The notes: generated from the letters alone by a model not told the origin. Shown: positions 9,301 through 18,408, counted from the stretch's first letter. The stretch: 64,000 bases of DNA from Pseudoramibacter faecis (GCF_036289405.1 NZ_JAYFFI010000008.1:19044-83043); one strand, 5' to 3'. Made by a program: numbers and translations.

Positions 9301-10623
9301 GCGATGGAAGAACGCCGGGAAAACGATATCGTGGTGCCGGGGAAGGAATTGACCCAACGTGTTACCTTCACAAAAGACATGAAGAAAAAGCACACGATTC
9401 TCTGCCCGCAAATGTCGCCGATTCATTTCGATTTGTTCTCCGTGGCGCTCAATGCCAGTGGCTACAATGTGGAAGTGCTGCCCAGCGTGGACGACAAAGC
9501 CGTCGATGCGGGGCTCAGTTATGTCAACAATGACGCCTGCTATCCGAGCATTCTGACGGTCGGACAGATCATGGCCGCGCTTAAATCCGGCAAATACGAT
9601 TTGAACAACGTCTCGGTGCTTATGTCCCAGACCGGCGGACCCTGCCGCGCCTCGAACTACGTGGGCTTTATCCGCAAGGCGCTCAAAGAAGCGGGGATGG
9701 AACGAATCCCCGTGATCTCGATCAATACCGTCGGTTTAGAAAGCAATCCCGGCTTTAAGATCACGCCGCAGATGGCCAACCGTATCGCTGTTGCCGCGGT
9801 TTATGGCGATTTGTTCCAGCGCGTGCTTTACGCCACCAGACCCTACGAAAAGGAAGCCGGCGCGACGGATGCTCTCTATCAGATGTGGCGGCGCAAGGTG
9901 CGAAACAGCATCATTCACCCGAGACCGTCTGTGTTTAGGCGCAATGTTCGGGAAATTGTTTCTCAGTTCGATACGTTGCCGCGGATCGAAAAGACCATCC
10001 CTAAAGTTGGTGTCGTTGGGGAGATTCTGGTGAAATATCATCCGACGGCCAACAATAACCTGGTGCAGGTGCTGGAGGACGAAGGGGTTGAAGTAGTCGT
10101 GCCGGATATCATTGACTTCTTCTTGTATTGTTCCTATAATGCTATCTATAAGCACGATGTTTTATCGGGAAAAGCCAGTGCCAAGCGCAATGGCAAACTC
10201 ATCATTCGCGTGATTGAAATGTATCGCAAGAACATGAAGCGTGCTTTGATCAAAAGCCGTCACTTCGGGCCCCCGTCGACAATTTATAAGAAGGCGCAGA
10301 AAGCGACAGAGCTTATTTCCCTGGGGAACCAGGGCGGCGAAGGCTGGTTTTTAACGGCGGAAATGATGGAGCTCATCGAAGGCGGAGTTGAAAATATCGT
10401 TTGTGTGCAGCCTTTTGCCTGCTTGCCAAACCACGTGATGGGCAAGGGGATGATCAAGCCCATCCGCAAGCGTTATCCTTATGCCAATATTTCCCCCATC
10501 GATTACGATCCCGGTGCGTCGGAAGTCAATCAGATCAATCGAATTAAGTTGATGATCGAGACTTCGTGGAAAAATCTTGAAAAGAAACAGGCTTCGGAAG
10601 CCTTGGAAGAAAAAATCGGCTGA
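6367..10623 (+). CDS. Giant 2-hydroxyacyl-CoA dehydratase activase-like protein (double BadF/HgdC plus DUF2229)
   Basis: A 1418-residue cytoplasmic protein of the CoA-enzyme activase family. Residues about 4-260 and 318-590 are two ASKHA-type BadF/BadG/BcrA/BcrD ATPase domains. Each has its own phosphate loop (DVGSTT, DAGSTT) and its own pair of cysteines where HgdC binds a bridging 4Fe-4S cluster (NGTCAGGTG with SRCGVF; NEACSSGCG with TRCTVF). From about 668 there is a DUF2229-like segment (GIPRALNQYENYP) and then a long C-terminal region related to dehydratase subunits, with several Cys-containing motifs. Known activases use ATP to push one electron onto a dehydratase. Here no separate dehydratase subunits lie nearby, so the substrate is unknown. 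Fusions of this length occur across anaerobic Firmicutes. uppS starts 31 bases downstream. Confidence 0.85.
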   Translation: MNYRMGLDVGSTTIKVVVLDEKDKIVFSDYRRHRSNIKISMSALLREVYETLDNVQTHISVTGSGGMLAAKWLEIPFIQEVVAGTLAVEKKIPKTDCAIELGGEDAKITFFEGSIEQRMNGTCAGGTGAFIDQMASLLKTDAAGLNELAKAHKMIYPIASRCGVFAKTDVQPLINEGAERADIAASVLQAVVNQTISGLACGHTIKGHVAFLGGPLYFLSELRQRFIKTLELTPDEVEFPENSNLFVALGTAYASEKKEAVDFADIIGRLDNPFADDSGVGRLEPLFADDEERRAFIERHNKDKVKRGDLSTYSGPAYLGIDAGSTTTKAAIIGKDCELLYSYYSSNEGSPLDKSIEILQDIYDKLPEDVYIAKAASTGYGEGLIQSALHVDIGEIETMAHFKGAQYFRPQVDFILDIGGQDMKAMRIRSGTIDNIVLNEACSSGCGSFLETFAKSLNLPISDFVEAAMNAESPSNLGTRCTVFMNSKVKQAQKEGASVGDISAGLSYSVIRNALQKVIKVHNPKELGEHIVVQGGTFNNNAVLRAFEKITERDVVRPDVAGLMGAFGAALIARERWHEGEKSTIFGLEDLDKFDVTIKHRRCGACSNNCQLTINIFADGSRHVTGNRCEVGAGGSRHKKSIPNLYRYKYERLFNYEPLPENQAPRGAIGIPRALNQYENYPFWFTFLTSLGYRVLLSAGSTRKIYEKGMSSIPSDSVCYPAKLTHGHIQDLIDQGIHKIWYPCVAYEEQEFDSADNCYNCPIVMSYPETIKYNMDSLAENDIDFMNPFLSLEDSDRLEERLCEIFEPEGVSQDEVAAALRHAYGEKHHVARDMHDKGLETIAWLKEHGKRGIVLAGRPYHVDPEINHGLDNIITALDMAVLTEDSVAGLANADTAQPYRVLDQWKYHSRLYKAAEVVTKHDELELVQLTSFGCGLDAVTSEQTQEILEHKSKIYTLIKIDEVSNLGAIRIRMRSLKAAMEERRENDIVVPGKELTQRVTFTKDMKKKHTILCPQMSPIHFDLFSVALNASGYNVEVLPSVDDKAVDAGLSYVNNDACYPSILTVGQIMAALKSGKYDLNNVSVLMSQTGGPCRASNYVGFIRKALKEAGMERIPVISINTVGLESNPGFKITPQMANRIAVAAVYGDLFQRVLYATRPYEKEAGATDALYQMWRRKVRNSIIHPRPSVFRRNVREIVSQFDTLPRIEKTIPKVGVVGEILVKYHPTANNNLVQVLEDEGVEVVVPDIIDFFLYCSYNAIYKHDVLSGKASAKRNGKLIIRVIEMYRKNMKRALIKSRHFGPPSTIYKKAQKATELISLGNQGGEGWFLTAEMMELIEGGVENIVCVQPFACLPNHVMGKGMIKPIRKRYPYANISPIDYDPGASEVNQINRIKLMIETSWKNLEKKQASEALEEKIG

Positions 10624-10654
10624 TCAAAGCAGAAAACGGAGAGAGACAAACGTG

Positions 10655-11374
10655 ATGGAAATATACGGCTGTCAGATAGATGAAAATAGATTGCCGGCTC
10701 ATGTAGCCATCATTATGGATGGCAACGGCCGTTGGGCTAAACAGCGCAAACGCCCTCGTATTTTCGGCCATTATACGGCAATGAAAGCGGTTCGGGGGAC
10801 AATTCGCACTGCGTCGGATATGGGCATCCAGGTTTTGACCCTCTATGCCTTTTCAACGGAAAATTGGAAGCGCAGCAAAGAGGAGGTCTCCGGATTGATG
10901 AATCTCGCCATTGACTACTTCATTAAAGAGGTGACCAATCTGGACGATCATGATGTGCAGGTCCGGGTGATTGGCGACCAATCGATTTTGCCCGAACGTC
11001 TTCAGAAAGCGGCGGCTAATATGGTTGAACAAACCAAGGGCAACACCGGTATGGCGCTCAATATTGCGTTGAATTACGGCGGACGGGAAGACATTTTGCA
11101 GGCGGTTCGCCGGATTGTGGCAGAGGGCATTGCGCCCGAGGCCATCACGGAGCAGGTGTTTGCCGATCATCTTTATACGGCGGGGCTGCCCGATCCTGAT
11201 TTGGTGATTCGCACCAGCGGCGAAGAACGTTTGAGCAATTTTTTGCTTTGGCAGAACGCCTATGCGGAATTTATTTTTGATCCGGTACTATGGCCAGATT
11301 TTGACGAAACACTTTTTTGCCGGTTAATTGCGGCCTATCAGCAGCGGGACAGAAGATATGGGGGCATAGAATAA
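10655..11374 (+). CDS. uppS: Undecaprenyl diphosphate synthase
   Basis: Condenses isopentenyl diphosphate units in cis onto farnesyl diphosphate to make the C55 carrier for peptidoglycan and for the polysaccharide encoded further downstream. The 239-residue protein carries the cis-prenyltransferase signature MDGNGRWA with catalytic Asp22, and the C-terminal RTSGEERLSNFLLWQ block. I start it at the ATG at 10655, behind GGAGAG. The open frame reaches back to 10577, but that extension overlaps the activase gene and is basic and unlike the family. The TAA stop shares its last base with the start of cdsA. Confidence 0.94.
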   Translation: MEIYGCQIDENRLPAHVAIIMDGNGRWAKQRKRPRIFGHYTAMKAVRGTIRTASDMGIQVLTLYAFSTENWKRSKEEVSGLMNLAIDYFIKEVTNLDDHDVQVRVIGDQSILPERLQKAAANMVEQTKGNTGMALNIALNYGGREDILQAVRRIVAEGIAPEAITEQVFADHLYTAGLPDPDLVIRTSGEERLSNFLLWQNAYAEFIFDPVLWPDFDETLFCRLIAAYQQRDRRYGGIE

Positions 11375-12180
11375 TGGTAAAACGCATTGTGACGGCCGTG
11401 ATCGGACTGCCGATTTTGATTGCACTTTTAGTTTTAGGCGGTTGGTTTGTCTACGCTTTGACGTTAGCGCTGGTAGTTGTCGGGATGGTTGAATACATTC
11501 ACGCCATCAATCATCAATTGCCGATTAAAGCCGGTTACTTTTGGCCGATTATCTTTTCGGCATTGCTGGTGACCGTGATGCATTTTGATTATCAGTTGGC
11601 ACTTCCGACATTGTTGATTGCCTTTATTTTGACCTTTGTCATTGAAATCACGGGCAGAAAACATAATGCTTATCGCGCTATGGCAACGGTTTTCGGGTTG
11701 GTTTGGGTGCCGACCATGCTCGGGCATCTTCAGCTTTTTGACGCCATACCTCAGGGAATTTACTATCTGTGGATGGTGTTTATCCTCGCCTTTGTGACGG
11801 ATACTTTTGCGTATTTTATCGGGAAATTTTTGGGGAAAACGCCGCTAACGCCGGAAATCAGTCCGAATAAAACGGTGGCGGGCGCCGTCGGAGGAACCGC
11901 GGCAACCATTATGGCCATGGTGATTTACGGTTTTGTGCTCAAGCATTATTTTGCTTTTGACTTGCCGCTTTATCTCTACGGTATTTTGGGGTTTGTCGGC
12001 GCAATTGTTTCCCAATGCGGTGATTTGACCGCATCGCTGATCAAGCGGAAATTAGAGATTAAAGATTATGGAAAATTATTGCCGGGACACGGTGGCGTGC
12101 TCGATCGCTTTGACAGCATTATTTTTGTTTTGCCCATTGTGTATTTATTTGCCCAGTTGACTTTTTCGAGTTTGGTTTAA
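11374..12180 (+). CDS. cdsA: Phosphatidate cytidylyltransferase
   Basis: An integral membrane enzyme making CDP-diacylglycerol from CTP and phosphatidate, the precursor used by PgsA. The 268-residue sequence has about seven to eight hydrophobic helices. The family signature near the C-terminus reads SLIKRKLEIKDYG followed by LPGHGGVLDRFD. The ATG at 11374 overlaps the uppS stop (TAATG), which decides the start over the longer frame beginning at 11317. In many Firmicutes dxr follows cdsA; here rseP follows after 5 bases. Confidence 0.94.
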   Translation: MVKRIVTAVIGLPILIALLVLGGWFVYALTLALVVVGMVEYIHAINHQLPIKAGYFWPIIFSALLVTVMHFDYQLALPTLLIAFILTFVIEITGRKHNAYRAMATVFGLVWVPTMLGHLQLFDAIPQGIYYLWMVFILAFVTDTFAYFIGKFLGKTPLTPEISPNKTVAGAVGGTAATIMAMVIYGFVLKHYFAFDLPLYLYGILGFVGAIVSQCGDLTASLIKRKLEIKDYGKLLPGHGGVLDRFDSIIFVLPIVYLFAQLTFSSLV

Positions 12181-12185
12181 TATTA

Positions 12186-12980
12186 ATGGAGACTTTTCTT
12201 TTTATCATATTGACCTTATTTATGCTGACCGTTTTGATGGCGGTGCATGAGTTTGGTCATTTTATCGTGGCCAAAAGAGCCGACATTTATGTTATTGAAT
12301 TTGCGATTGGCATGGGGCCTAAACTATTTGCGCATCAGGGGAAAGAAACACGCTTGACGATTCGGGCGTTGCCGATCGGCGGCTTTTGCCGCATGTGGGG
12401 CGAAGCGGAACCGTCTGGAGACGGTTTGGCTGACGAGGCGGTGCCGGGTCCCAGTTTGCCGGCTAATCGGTCTTTTATGCATTTGTCCAAAGGACGAAAA
12501 ATCCTCGTGCTTCTGGCGGGGCCGGCAATGAATTTTGTTTTGGCTGTTCTAACGATGATGGTGGTTTATCTGCTGGGAGGCCATGGTGCTGCCTCCGCGA
12601 TCAAGGGTGCCTTTGCCAGTGTCGCCCAATTTACCACGGTCATTTACCAAAGTTTTCGAATGATTCTCGCCGGGCAAGCGGGACTCAACGATTTTGCCGG
12701 ACCGGTGGGGTTGGTCGGTATGGTTGGCAGTTTTTATCATTATGGGCTGCAGGCGATGCTTAGTTTCATCGCTTTTATTTCAGTAAACCTGGGGGTGCTT
12801 AATTTGTTGCCGCTGCCGGCATTGGACGGTGGTCAGATCCTCATCGCGGCGATTGAAGCGATCATCCGAAGAGATTTGGATCCGGAAAAGGCGGCTTGGA
12901 TTAACGGTATTGGCTTTGCGGCGCTGATGGCGCTGGCAGTCGTGATCGCGGTTCATGACGTGCTGCGCTATTTGCATTAA
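12186..12980 (+). CDS. rseP: Compact RseP-like site-2 protease lacking the PDZ domain
   Basis: An intramembrane zinc metalloprotease of the M50 family. The zinc motif HEFGH is at residues 21-25 and the third ligand sits in LPALDGG (D214). Hydrophobic segments are near 5-28, 100-125, 185-205 and 240-262. Typical RseP/RasP proteins of about 340-450 residues carry one or two PDZ domains between these motifs. Here the NFVLAVLTM helix runs almost directly into the region before GPVGLVG, so the protein is only 264 residues and no PDZ can be seen. It probably still cleaves membrane substrates such as anti-sigma factors or signal peptide remnants, but substrate gating must differ. It has a weak ribosome binding site and is likely coupled to cdsA. 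Confidence 0.85.
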   Translation: METFLFIILTLFMLTVLMAVHEFGHFIVAKRADIYVIEFAIGMGPKLFAHQGKETRLTIRALPIGGFCRMWGEAEPSGDGLADEAVPGPSLPANRSFMHLSKGRKILVLLAGPAMNFVLAVLTMMVVYLLGGHGAASAIKGAFASVAQFTTVIYQSFRMILAGQAGLNDFAGPVGLVGMVGSFYHYGLQAMLSFIAFISVNLGVLNLLPLPALDGGQILIAAIEAIIRRDLDPEKAAWINGIGFAALMALAVVIAVHDVLRYLH

Positions 12981-12999
12981 GCGTAAAAGGAAGATGGAA

Positions 13000-14085
13000 A
13001 TGAACGGAGACAACTTGACACAAAGAACAACGCGAAGACCGACTCGAGAAGTGGTGATTGGCAGTGTGAAGATTGGCGGGGAAAATCCGGTGGCGATCCA
13101 ATCCATGTGCAATACGGATACCCGGAATATCGTTGCGACTGTGAATCAAATCAAGGCATTGACGGCAGCAGGCTGCGACATTGTTCGCGTCGCGGTTCCG
13201 GATCAACCGGCGGCGGAGGCTATTTCGGCGATCCGCTCGCAGATTGAGATTCCGTTGGTGGCCGACATTCATTTTGATTATCATCTTGCGCTAACGGCCA
13301 TCGCAGAGGGGGTCGACAAGCTGCGGATCAATCCGGGCAATATCGGCGGGCGCGAAAAGGTTCACGCTGTGGTGACTGCGGCAAAAGAACGCGGGATTCC
13401 CATTCGCATCGGCGTGAACGGGGGTTCGCTGGAAAAAGATCTGTTGACACAATACGGCGGGCCGACAGCCAAGGCGCTTGTGGCCAGCGCGGAGCGGCAC
13501 ATGGCCTATCTTCTGGAGGATGATTTTCACGATATTGTGGTATCGATGAAATCCTCGGACGTGCTGACGACCATTGAGGCGTATACGCTGTTTTCAGAGA
13601 AATACGATTATCCGGTGCATCTCGGCGTGACGGAAGCCGGCATTTTAAAAAGTGCGGCGATCAAGTCATCCATCGCATTGGGACGTTTATTGCTGGCGGG
13701 CATTGGCGACACCGTGCGTGTGTCTGTCACCGGGGATCCGGTCAGCGAAGTTGAAACGGCGCAAAGCATTCTCAAAGCGGTGGGGCGTTATTCGGCCAAG
13801 CGGCCGACAGTCGACGTGGTTTCCTGCCCGACCTGCGGACGCACGGAGATTGACCTAATCGGCATTGCCAAAGAGATGAACAAGCGATTGGCGCATGTTG
13901 AAAAGGATATCAGAGTGGCGGTCATGGGGTGTGTGGTGAACGGCCCGGGCGAGGGCAAAGAAGCGGATATCGGTGTGGCCGGCGGCAAAGGCAAAGGCGT
14001 TTTGTTCAAAAAGGGCAAAGTCTTTAAAACGGTGGATGAATCTGAAATTATCGATGCGCTGATGACGGAAATTGACAAGATATAG
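13000..14085 (+). CDS. ispG: 4-hydroxy-3-methylbut-2-en-1-yl diphosphate synthase
   Basis: The iron-sulfur enzyme of the methylerythritol phosphate pathway that converts MEcPP to HMBPP. The 361 residues contain the N-terminal TIM-barrel segment beginning IGSVKIGGENPVAIQSM and the C-terminal 4Fe-4S domain with SCPTCGR and GCVVNGPGE. The ATG at 13000 lies 6 bases after AAAGGAAG; an ATG at 12994 is too close to it, and a longer frame from 12955 overlaps rseP. The operon links isoprenoid supply (ispG) to its user uppS. dxr, which usually sits in this operon, is not in the window. Confidence 0.94.
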   Translation: MNGDNLTQRTTRRPTREVVIGSVKIGGENPVAIQSMCNTDTRNIVATVNQIKALTAAGCDIVRVAVPDQPAAEAISAIRSQIEIPLVADIHFDYHLALTAIAEGVDKLRINPGNIGGREKVHAVVTAAKERGIPIRIGVNGGSLEKDLLTQYGGPTAKALVASAERHMAYLLEDDFHDIVVSMKSSDVLTTIEAYTLFSEKYDYPVHLGVTEAGILKSAAIKSSIALGRLLLAGIGDTVRVSVTGDPVSEVETAQSILKAVGRYSAKRPTVDVVSCPTCGRTEIDLIGIAKEMNKRLAHVEKDIRVAVMGCVVNGPGEGKEADIGVAGGKGKGVLFKKGKVFKTVDESEIIDALMTEIDKI

Positions 14086-14118
14086 GCCGACGGCAAGCCA
14101 TTCAAAGAAAGAGATACG

Positions 14119-17100
14119 ATGAGTTTAATTGCAGAAAAACAGGCGGCGTTTAAACAGGTGGTAGCCAAATATCGGTTGATGCCGCAAAAGGTGGAAATCT
14201 CCGAAGCACAGCAGACGCTGACATTGATCTTTAAAAGTGAAGACGGCAGTTCCTGTGACCGCATGGCGGTGCAGCGAGAACTTTCCGCCGTTTTTGATTA
14301 CGCAAAATCGGTTGGGGTGGTGGTTGAAGTGCCGTTGAAATCCCAAGTGGATCCGGCAGTTTTTGAGGAAGCACAGAAGACCCCTGTGAATTTGCCGGGT
14401 GAAAATAGAGAAGATCCTGCAGCAGCCTTTATCGATCAAATGGCCGAGAGTGAAGCCATTCCGACTGTTGCAGAATTTCCTGGAGAGCTGTCACCCGAGC
14501 TGCCATCCGGCATGCCCGTTGAAGGTTTAACGGAAGTGCCGGAGATGCAAAAATCCGAGGAGGACGAAGCAGCACCGCTGCCCATTCCAAAGACTCTTTC
14601 GAGATCGGAATCGCGAATTGAAGCGCGGATGCAGGCCGCGATGGCCCAAAATGTTGCGATTATGAAACAAGGAACGGGCACGCCGTCCCCGTCCTCAAAA
14701 AAAGGCAAAATGGATTTTGAACCGATTACCGGCTCGATGATCATGGGCAAATGTTTTACAGCCGAACCGGAAGGCCTGGATACCATTGATTTTGAGGATA
14801 ATCTGACGACTGATAAAGAACGGCATTGCTATCGCGGGCGAATCTTCGGCTTTAATGCCCGGGAATTACGCAACGGCAAACAATTATTCGAGTTTAATAT
14901 CACCGATGAACGGGCATCGATCTCCTGCAAGATTTTTGCAGGGAAAAATGCCAGCGCGATTAGGGAACGGCTGAAAAACGGTATTTGGGTACAAGTGGAA
15001 GGCCAGGTGTCCTTTGACGAATATGCTCACGAAAAGCAGCTGATGCCCCGGGTGATTGAGGAAGTGGATCGCCCGGTGCGCACAGATGATGCGCAGATCA
15101 AGCGCGTGGAGCTGCACATGCACAGCCAGTATTCAGCGATGGATGCGGTGAGCAAAGTCAAGAAGATCGTGCAGCAGGCGGCGGATTTCGGCCACGATAT
15201 TTTTGGGATCACCGACCACGGCGTGGTGCAGGCTTATCCGGAAATCATGAAGGAGACCAAGGGCAAGGGCATTAAGGTGCTCTATGGTCTCGAAGGCTAT
15301 CTGGTGAACGACGATATCCGCATTATTACCGGCGATCAGGATGAACCTTTCGACGGCGAATTTGTCTTTTTCGACTTGGAAACCACCGGTCTTTATGCCG
15401 GGCGTGATGTGATTATCGAAATTGCGGCCGTCAAAATCAAGAATAAACATGTGCTGGATACGTTTCAGACGTTTGTGAATCCCCATCGGCCGATCCCGCA
15501 GAAAATTACCGAACTGACGAGCATTACCGATCAGATGGTAGCCCAGGGAGAAGAGGAGGAAGCAGCGATTCGCGCTTTTCTCGATTTTTGCGACGGCAAA
15601 ATCCTCGCGGCGCACAACGCTTCTTTTGACATGGGCTTTATGAGCATTGCCTTAGAGCGCTATGGGATCTCCAATACGATCACCTATGTGGATACCCTGC
15701 CGATGGCCCGGACATTGATTCCGAATATTGCGCGCCATAATTTGAAAAAATTGGCAAGCTATTTCAAGATCGATATGGGGCACCACCATCGCGCCATTGA
15801 TGATAGCATTTGCTCGGCCAAAATTTTCGTGCGTCTGATGGGGCTGGCGGAAAAGCAGCATTGCGATCACGCGGCGGATTTGAATCGGCTGATGCGGTTG
15901 GAGCAGATCATCAAGACTGAACGGCCTTATCATGTGATTATTTACGCGAAAGATCAGGATGGGGTGCGGGCGCTTTATGATTTGGTATCGGCTTCCCATG
16001 TGGATTATTTTTATAAGAAACCGCGTATTCCAAAATCATTGCTTCAGAAAAAGCGCAAGCATCTTTTGATCGGATCGGCCTGCGAAGCCGGAGAGCTTTA
16101 TACGGCGGTCAAGGAAAATTGGAACGAGGCAAGGCTGCGCCCGATCCTCGATTTTTATGATTATTACGAAGTGCAGCCCTTGGGCAATAACGCTTATCTC
16201 ACGCGAAACGGTGACTTAACCCGAGACGATCTGATCGAGATCAACAAGCGCATCATCGCGCTGGGCCGCCAGGAAAATAAATTGGTGGTGGCCACGGGGG
16301 ATGTGCATTTTGTTGCGCCGGAAGATGCACAATATCGAAAGATTCTTCAGGCGGGGCAGGGCTACCGCGATGCAGACGAGCAGCCGCCGCTGTATTATCG
16401 CTCGACTCGGGAAATGCTCGACGAGTTCGATTATCTGCCGGATGATGCGGCTTATGAACTGGTGGTGACCAACACCCGCAAAGTGGCGGACCTGATTGAT
16501 GATGTGAAGCCGGTGCCCGACGGGACTTTCCCGCCGGTGATCGAAGGCTCGGATGATGAAATTCGCAACGCTGTTTACGCTAAGGCGAAAGAACTTTACG
16601 GCGATCCGCTGCCGGAGATTGTGGCGGAACGCATCAACAAAGAGCTCACCTCCATCATTGGCAACGGTTATTCGGTGCTCTATCTGATCGCGGAAAAGCT
16701 CGTTAAGCATTCGCTGGATTGCGGTTATCTGGTTGGCTCCCGGGGATCGGTGGGCTCGTCGCTGGTGGCGATGCTCTGCGGCATTACCGAAGTTAACTCG
16801 CTGCCGCCGCATTATGTCTGTCCTAAGTGCAAGCATGTGGAATGGTTCGACTCTACCAAGGTGGGGGTGGGACCCGACCTGCCGGACAAAATCTGCCCGG
16901 AATGTGGCCATGCGCTCAATAAAGATGGCTTTGATATTCCCTTTGAAACGTTTCTCGGGTTTAAAGGCGACAAGGAACCGGATATCGATTTGAATTTCGG
17001 AGACAACCAAAGCGAGGCCCATCGCTATACCGAGGTGATCTTCGGCAAGGGCAAGGTGTTTCGCGCTGGAACCATCGCGACCCTGGCCGATAAGACGGCC

Positions 17101-18408
17101 TTTGGTTACGTCAAGAATTATCTGGAGGAGCGGGGAATCGTCGTCAGCCATGCGGAGATGGATCGCCTGATTGAAGGCACAGCCGGTGTGACGCGCACGA
17201 CGGGCCAGCATCCCGGCGGGGTGATGGTCGTGCCGAAGAATAAAGAAATCACCCAATTCACGCCGGTTCAGTATCCGGCTAACGACCAGGATAGCGGCAC
17301 CCTGACGACGCATTTCGATTATCATTCCATCGAGGGACGGCTGCTCAAACTCGATATTCTTGGCCACGATGACCCGACGATGCTGCGCATGCTCAAGGAC
17401 ATTACCGGCGTGGATCCGACGACGATCGCATTGGATGATCCCAAGATTATCGGCTTGTTTGAAGGCACGGATTCTCTGGATCTGATCGATGACGATTTTG
17501 ATGTGCCGCTGGGCACCTGCGGCATTCCGGAATTCGGAACCAGCTTTGCCAGGCAGATGGTGCTCGATGCCCATCCGGATTCTTACGCCGACTTGATTCG
17601 GCTGTCCGGGCTATCCCATGGGACGGATGTGTGGCTGGGCAATGCCCAGACGCTTATCGAAAACGGGACGACCACGCTGAAGGAAGTGATCTGCTGCCGT
17701 GACGATATCATGCTCGGGCTCATCTCGATGGGGCTGGCGCCGGAGCGTGCGTTCTGGATCATGGAGCACGTGCGCAAGGGTAAGGGGTTACTCGATGACG
17801 AGGAACCCTATATGCGGGAAAATAACGTGCCGGAATGGTATATCGATTCCTGTAAAAAAATCAAATACATGTTTCCGAAAGCCCATGCGGCGGCCTATGT
17901 GATGATGGCTGTTCGCATCGCGTATTATAAAGTGTATTATCCGCCGGCCTATTATGCGGCATGGTTTTCCATTCGCGCCAAGGAGTTTGATCTCGGCGTT
18001 ATGAAGGCGGGCAAGAACGCCGTCGTGCGCAAGATGAACGAAATCAAGGTCCAGGGCAATAAGGCCAGTAATAAAGACAGCAACCTTTATACTTCGCTGG
18101 AACTGGCTTGGGAAATGTTCTGCCGGGGCTACAGCTTTGCCAATGTCGATATTTATAAATCCCATTACCGTTATTTTACGCTCGATGGCAAAACGTTGAT
18201 TCCGCCGTTAACCGCAGTGGACGGTATGGGCGAGGTGGTGGCTAAAAGCATTTATGAAGAGGCCAAAAGGAAACCTTTCATGTCCCAGGAGGATATGCAA
18301 AACCGCGCCCATGTGAATAAAGCCAATATGGATGCACTGGCGGCTTTTGGCTGTTTGTCGGAATTGCCGGAATCCAATCAGATGTCATTTCTCACTATGC
18401 TGGGTTGA
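14119..18408 (+). CDS. polC: DNA polymerase III alpha subunit, Gram-positive PolC type
   Basis: The replicative polymerase with built-in proofreading, 1429 residues as expected. Order: an N-terminal region of about 200 residues; an OB-fold at about 235-320; a PHP domain starting around 332 (HMHSQYSAMDAV, GITDHGVVQAYPE). A DEDDh 3'-5' exonuclease is inserted at about 415-580 (FFDLETTGL, HNASFDMGFM, HHRAIDDS). After the PHP remainder comes the palm/fingers region from about 800, with the CPKC/CPEC zinc element and the catalytic PDIDLNFG block. The start follows GAAAGAG with an ATG at 14119. The rseP-ispG-polC order is typical for Firmicutes and confirms the phylum. Confidence 0.97.
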   Translation: MSLIAEKQAAFKQVVAKYRLMPQKVEISEAQQTLTLIFKSEDGSSCDRMAVQRELSAVFDYAKSVGVVVEVPLKSQVDPAVFEEAQKTPVNLPGENREDPAAAFIDQMAESEAIPTVAEFPGELSPELPSGMPVEGLTEVPEMQKSEEDEAAPLPIPKTLSRSESRIEARMQAAMAQNVAIMKQGTGTPSPSSKKGKMDFEPITGSMIMGKCFTAEPEGLDTIDFEDNLTTDKERHCYRGRIFGFNARELRNGKQLFEFNITDERASISCKIFAGKNASAIRERLKNGIWVQVEGQVSFDEYAHEKQLMPRVIEEVDRPVRTDDAQIKRVELHMHSQYSAMDAVSKVKKIVQQAADFGHDIFGITDHGVVQAYPEIMKETKGKGIKVLYGLEGYLVNDDIRIITGDQDEPFDGEFVFFDLETTGLYAGRDVIIEIAAVKIKNKHVLDTFQTFVNPHRPIPQKITELTSITDQMVAQGEEEEAAIRAFLDFCDGKILAAHNASFDMGFMSIALERYGISNTITYVDTLPMARTLIPNIARHNLKKLASYFKIDMGHHHRAIDDSICSAKIFVRLMGLAEKQHCDHAADLNRLMRLEQIIKTERPYHVIIYAKDQDGVRALYDLVSASHVDYFYKKPRIPKSLLQKKRKHLLIGSACEAGELYTAVKENWNEARLRPILDFYDYYEVQPLGNNAYLTRNGDLTRDDLIEINKRIIALGRQENKLVVATGDVHFVAPEDAQYRKILQAGQGYRDADEQPPLYYRSTREMLDEFDYLPDDAAYELVVTNTRKVADLIDDVKPVPDGTFPPVIEGSDDEIRNAVYAKAKELYGDPLPEIVAERINKELTSIIGNGYSVLYLIAEKLVKHSLDCGYLVGSRGSVGSSLVAMLCGITEVNSLPPHYVCPKCKHVEWFDSTKVGVGPDLPDKICPECGHALNKDGFDIPFETFLGFKGDKEPDIDLNFGDNQSEAHRYTEVIFGKGKVFRAGTIATLADKTAFGYVKNYLEERGIVVSHAEMDRLIEGTAGVTRTTGQHPGGVMVVPKNKEITQFTPVQYPANDQDSGTLTTHFDYHSIEGRLLKLDILGHDDPTMLRMLKDITGVDPTTIALDDPKIIGLFEGTDSLDLIDDDFDVPLGTCGIPEFGTSFARQMVLDAHPDSYADLIRLSGLSHGTDVWLGNAQTLIENGTTTLKEVICCRDDIMLGLISMGLAPERAFWIMEHVRKGKGLLDDEEPYMRENNVPEWYIDSCKKIKYMFPKAHAAAYVMMAVRIAYYKVYYPPAYYAAWFSIRAKEFDLGVMKAGKNAVVRKMNEIKVQGNKASNKDSNLYTSLELAWEMFCRGYSFANVDIYKSHYRYFTLDGKTLIPPLTAVDGMGEVVAKSIYEEAKRKPFMSQEDMQNRAHVNKANMDALAAFGCLSELPESNQMSFLTMLG

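Noticed and set aside
16216..17574. 452-codon open frame on the minus strand
   Set aside because: It is antisense to the polymerase core of polC and its translation is His/Arg-rich without family features, which is a shadow of codon bias in the real gene.
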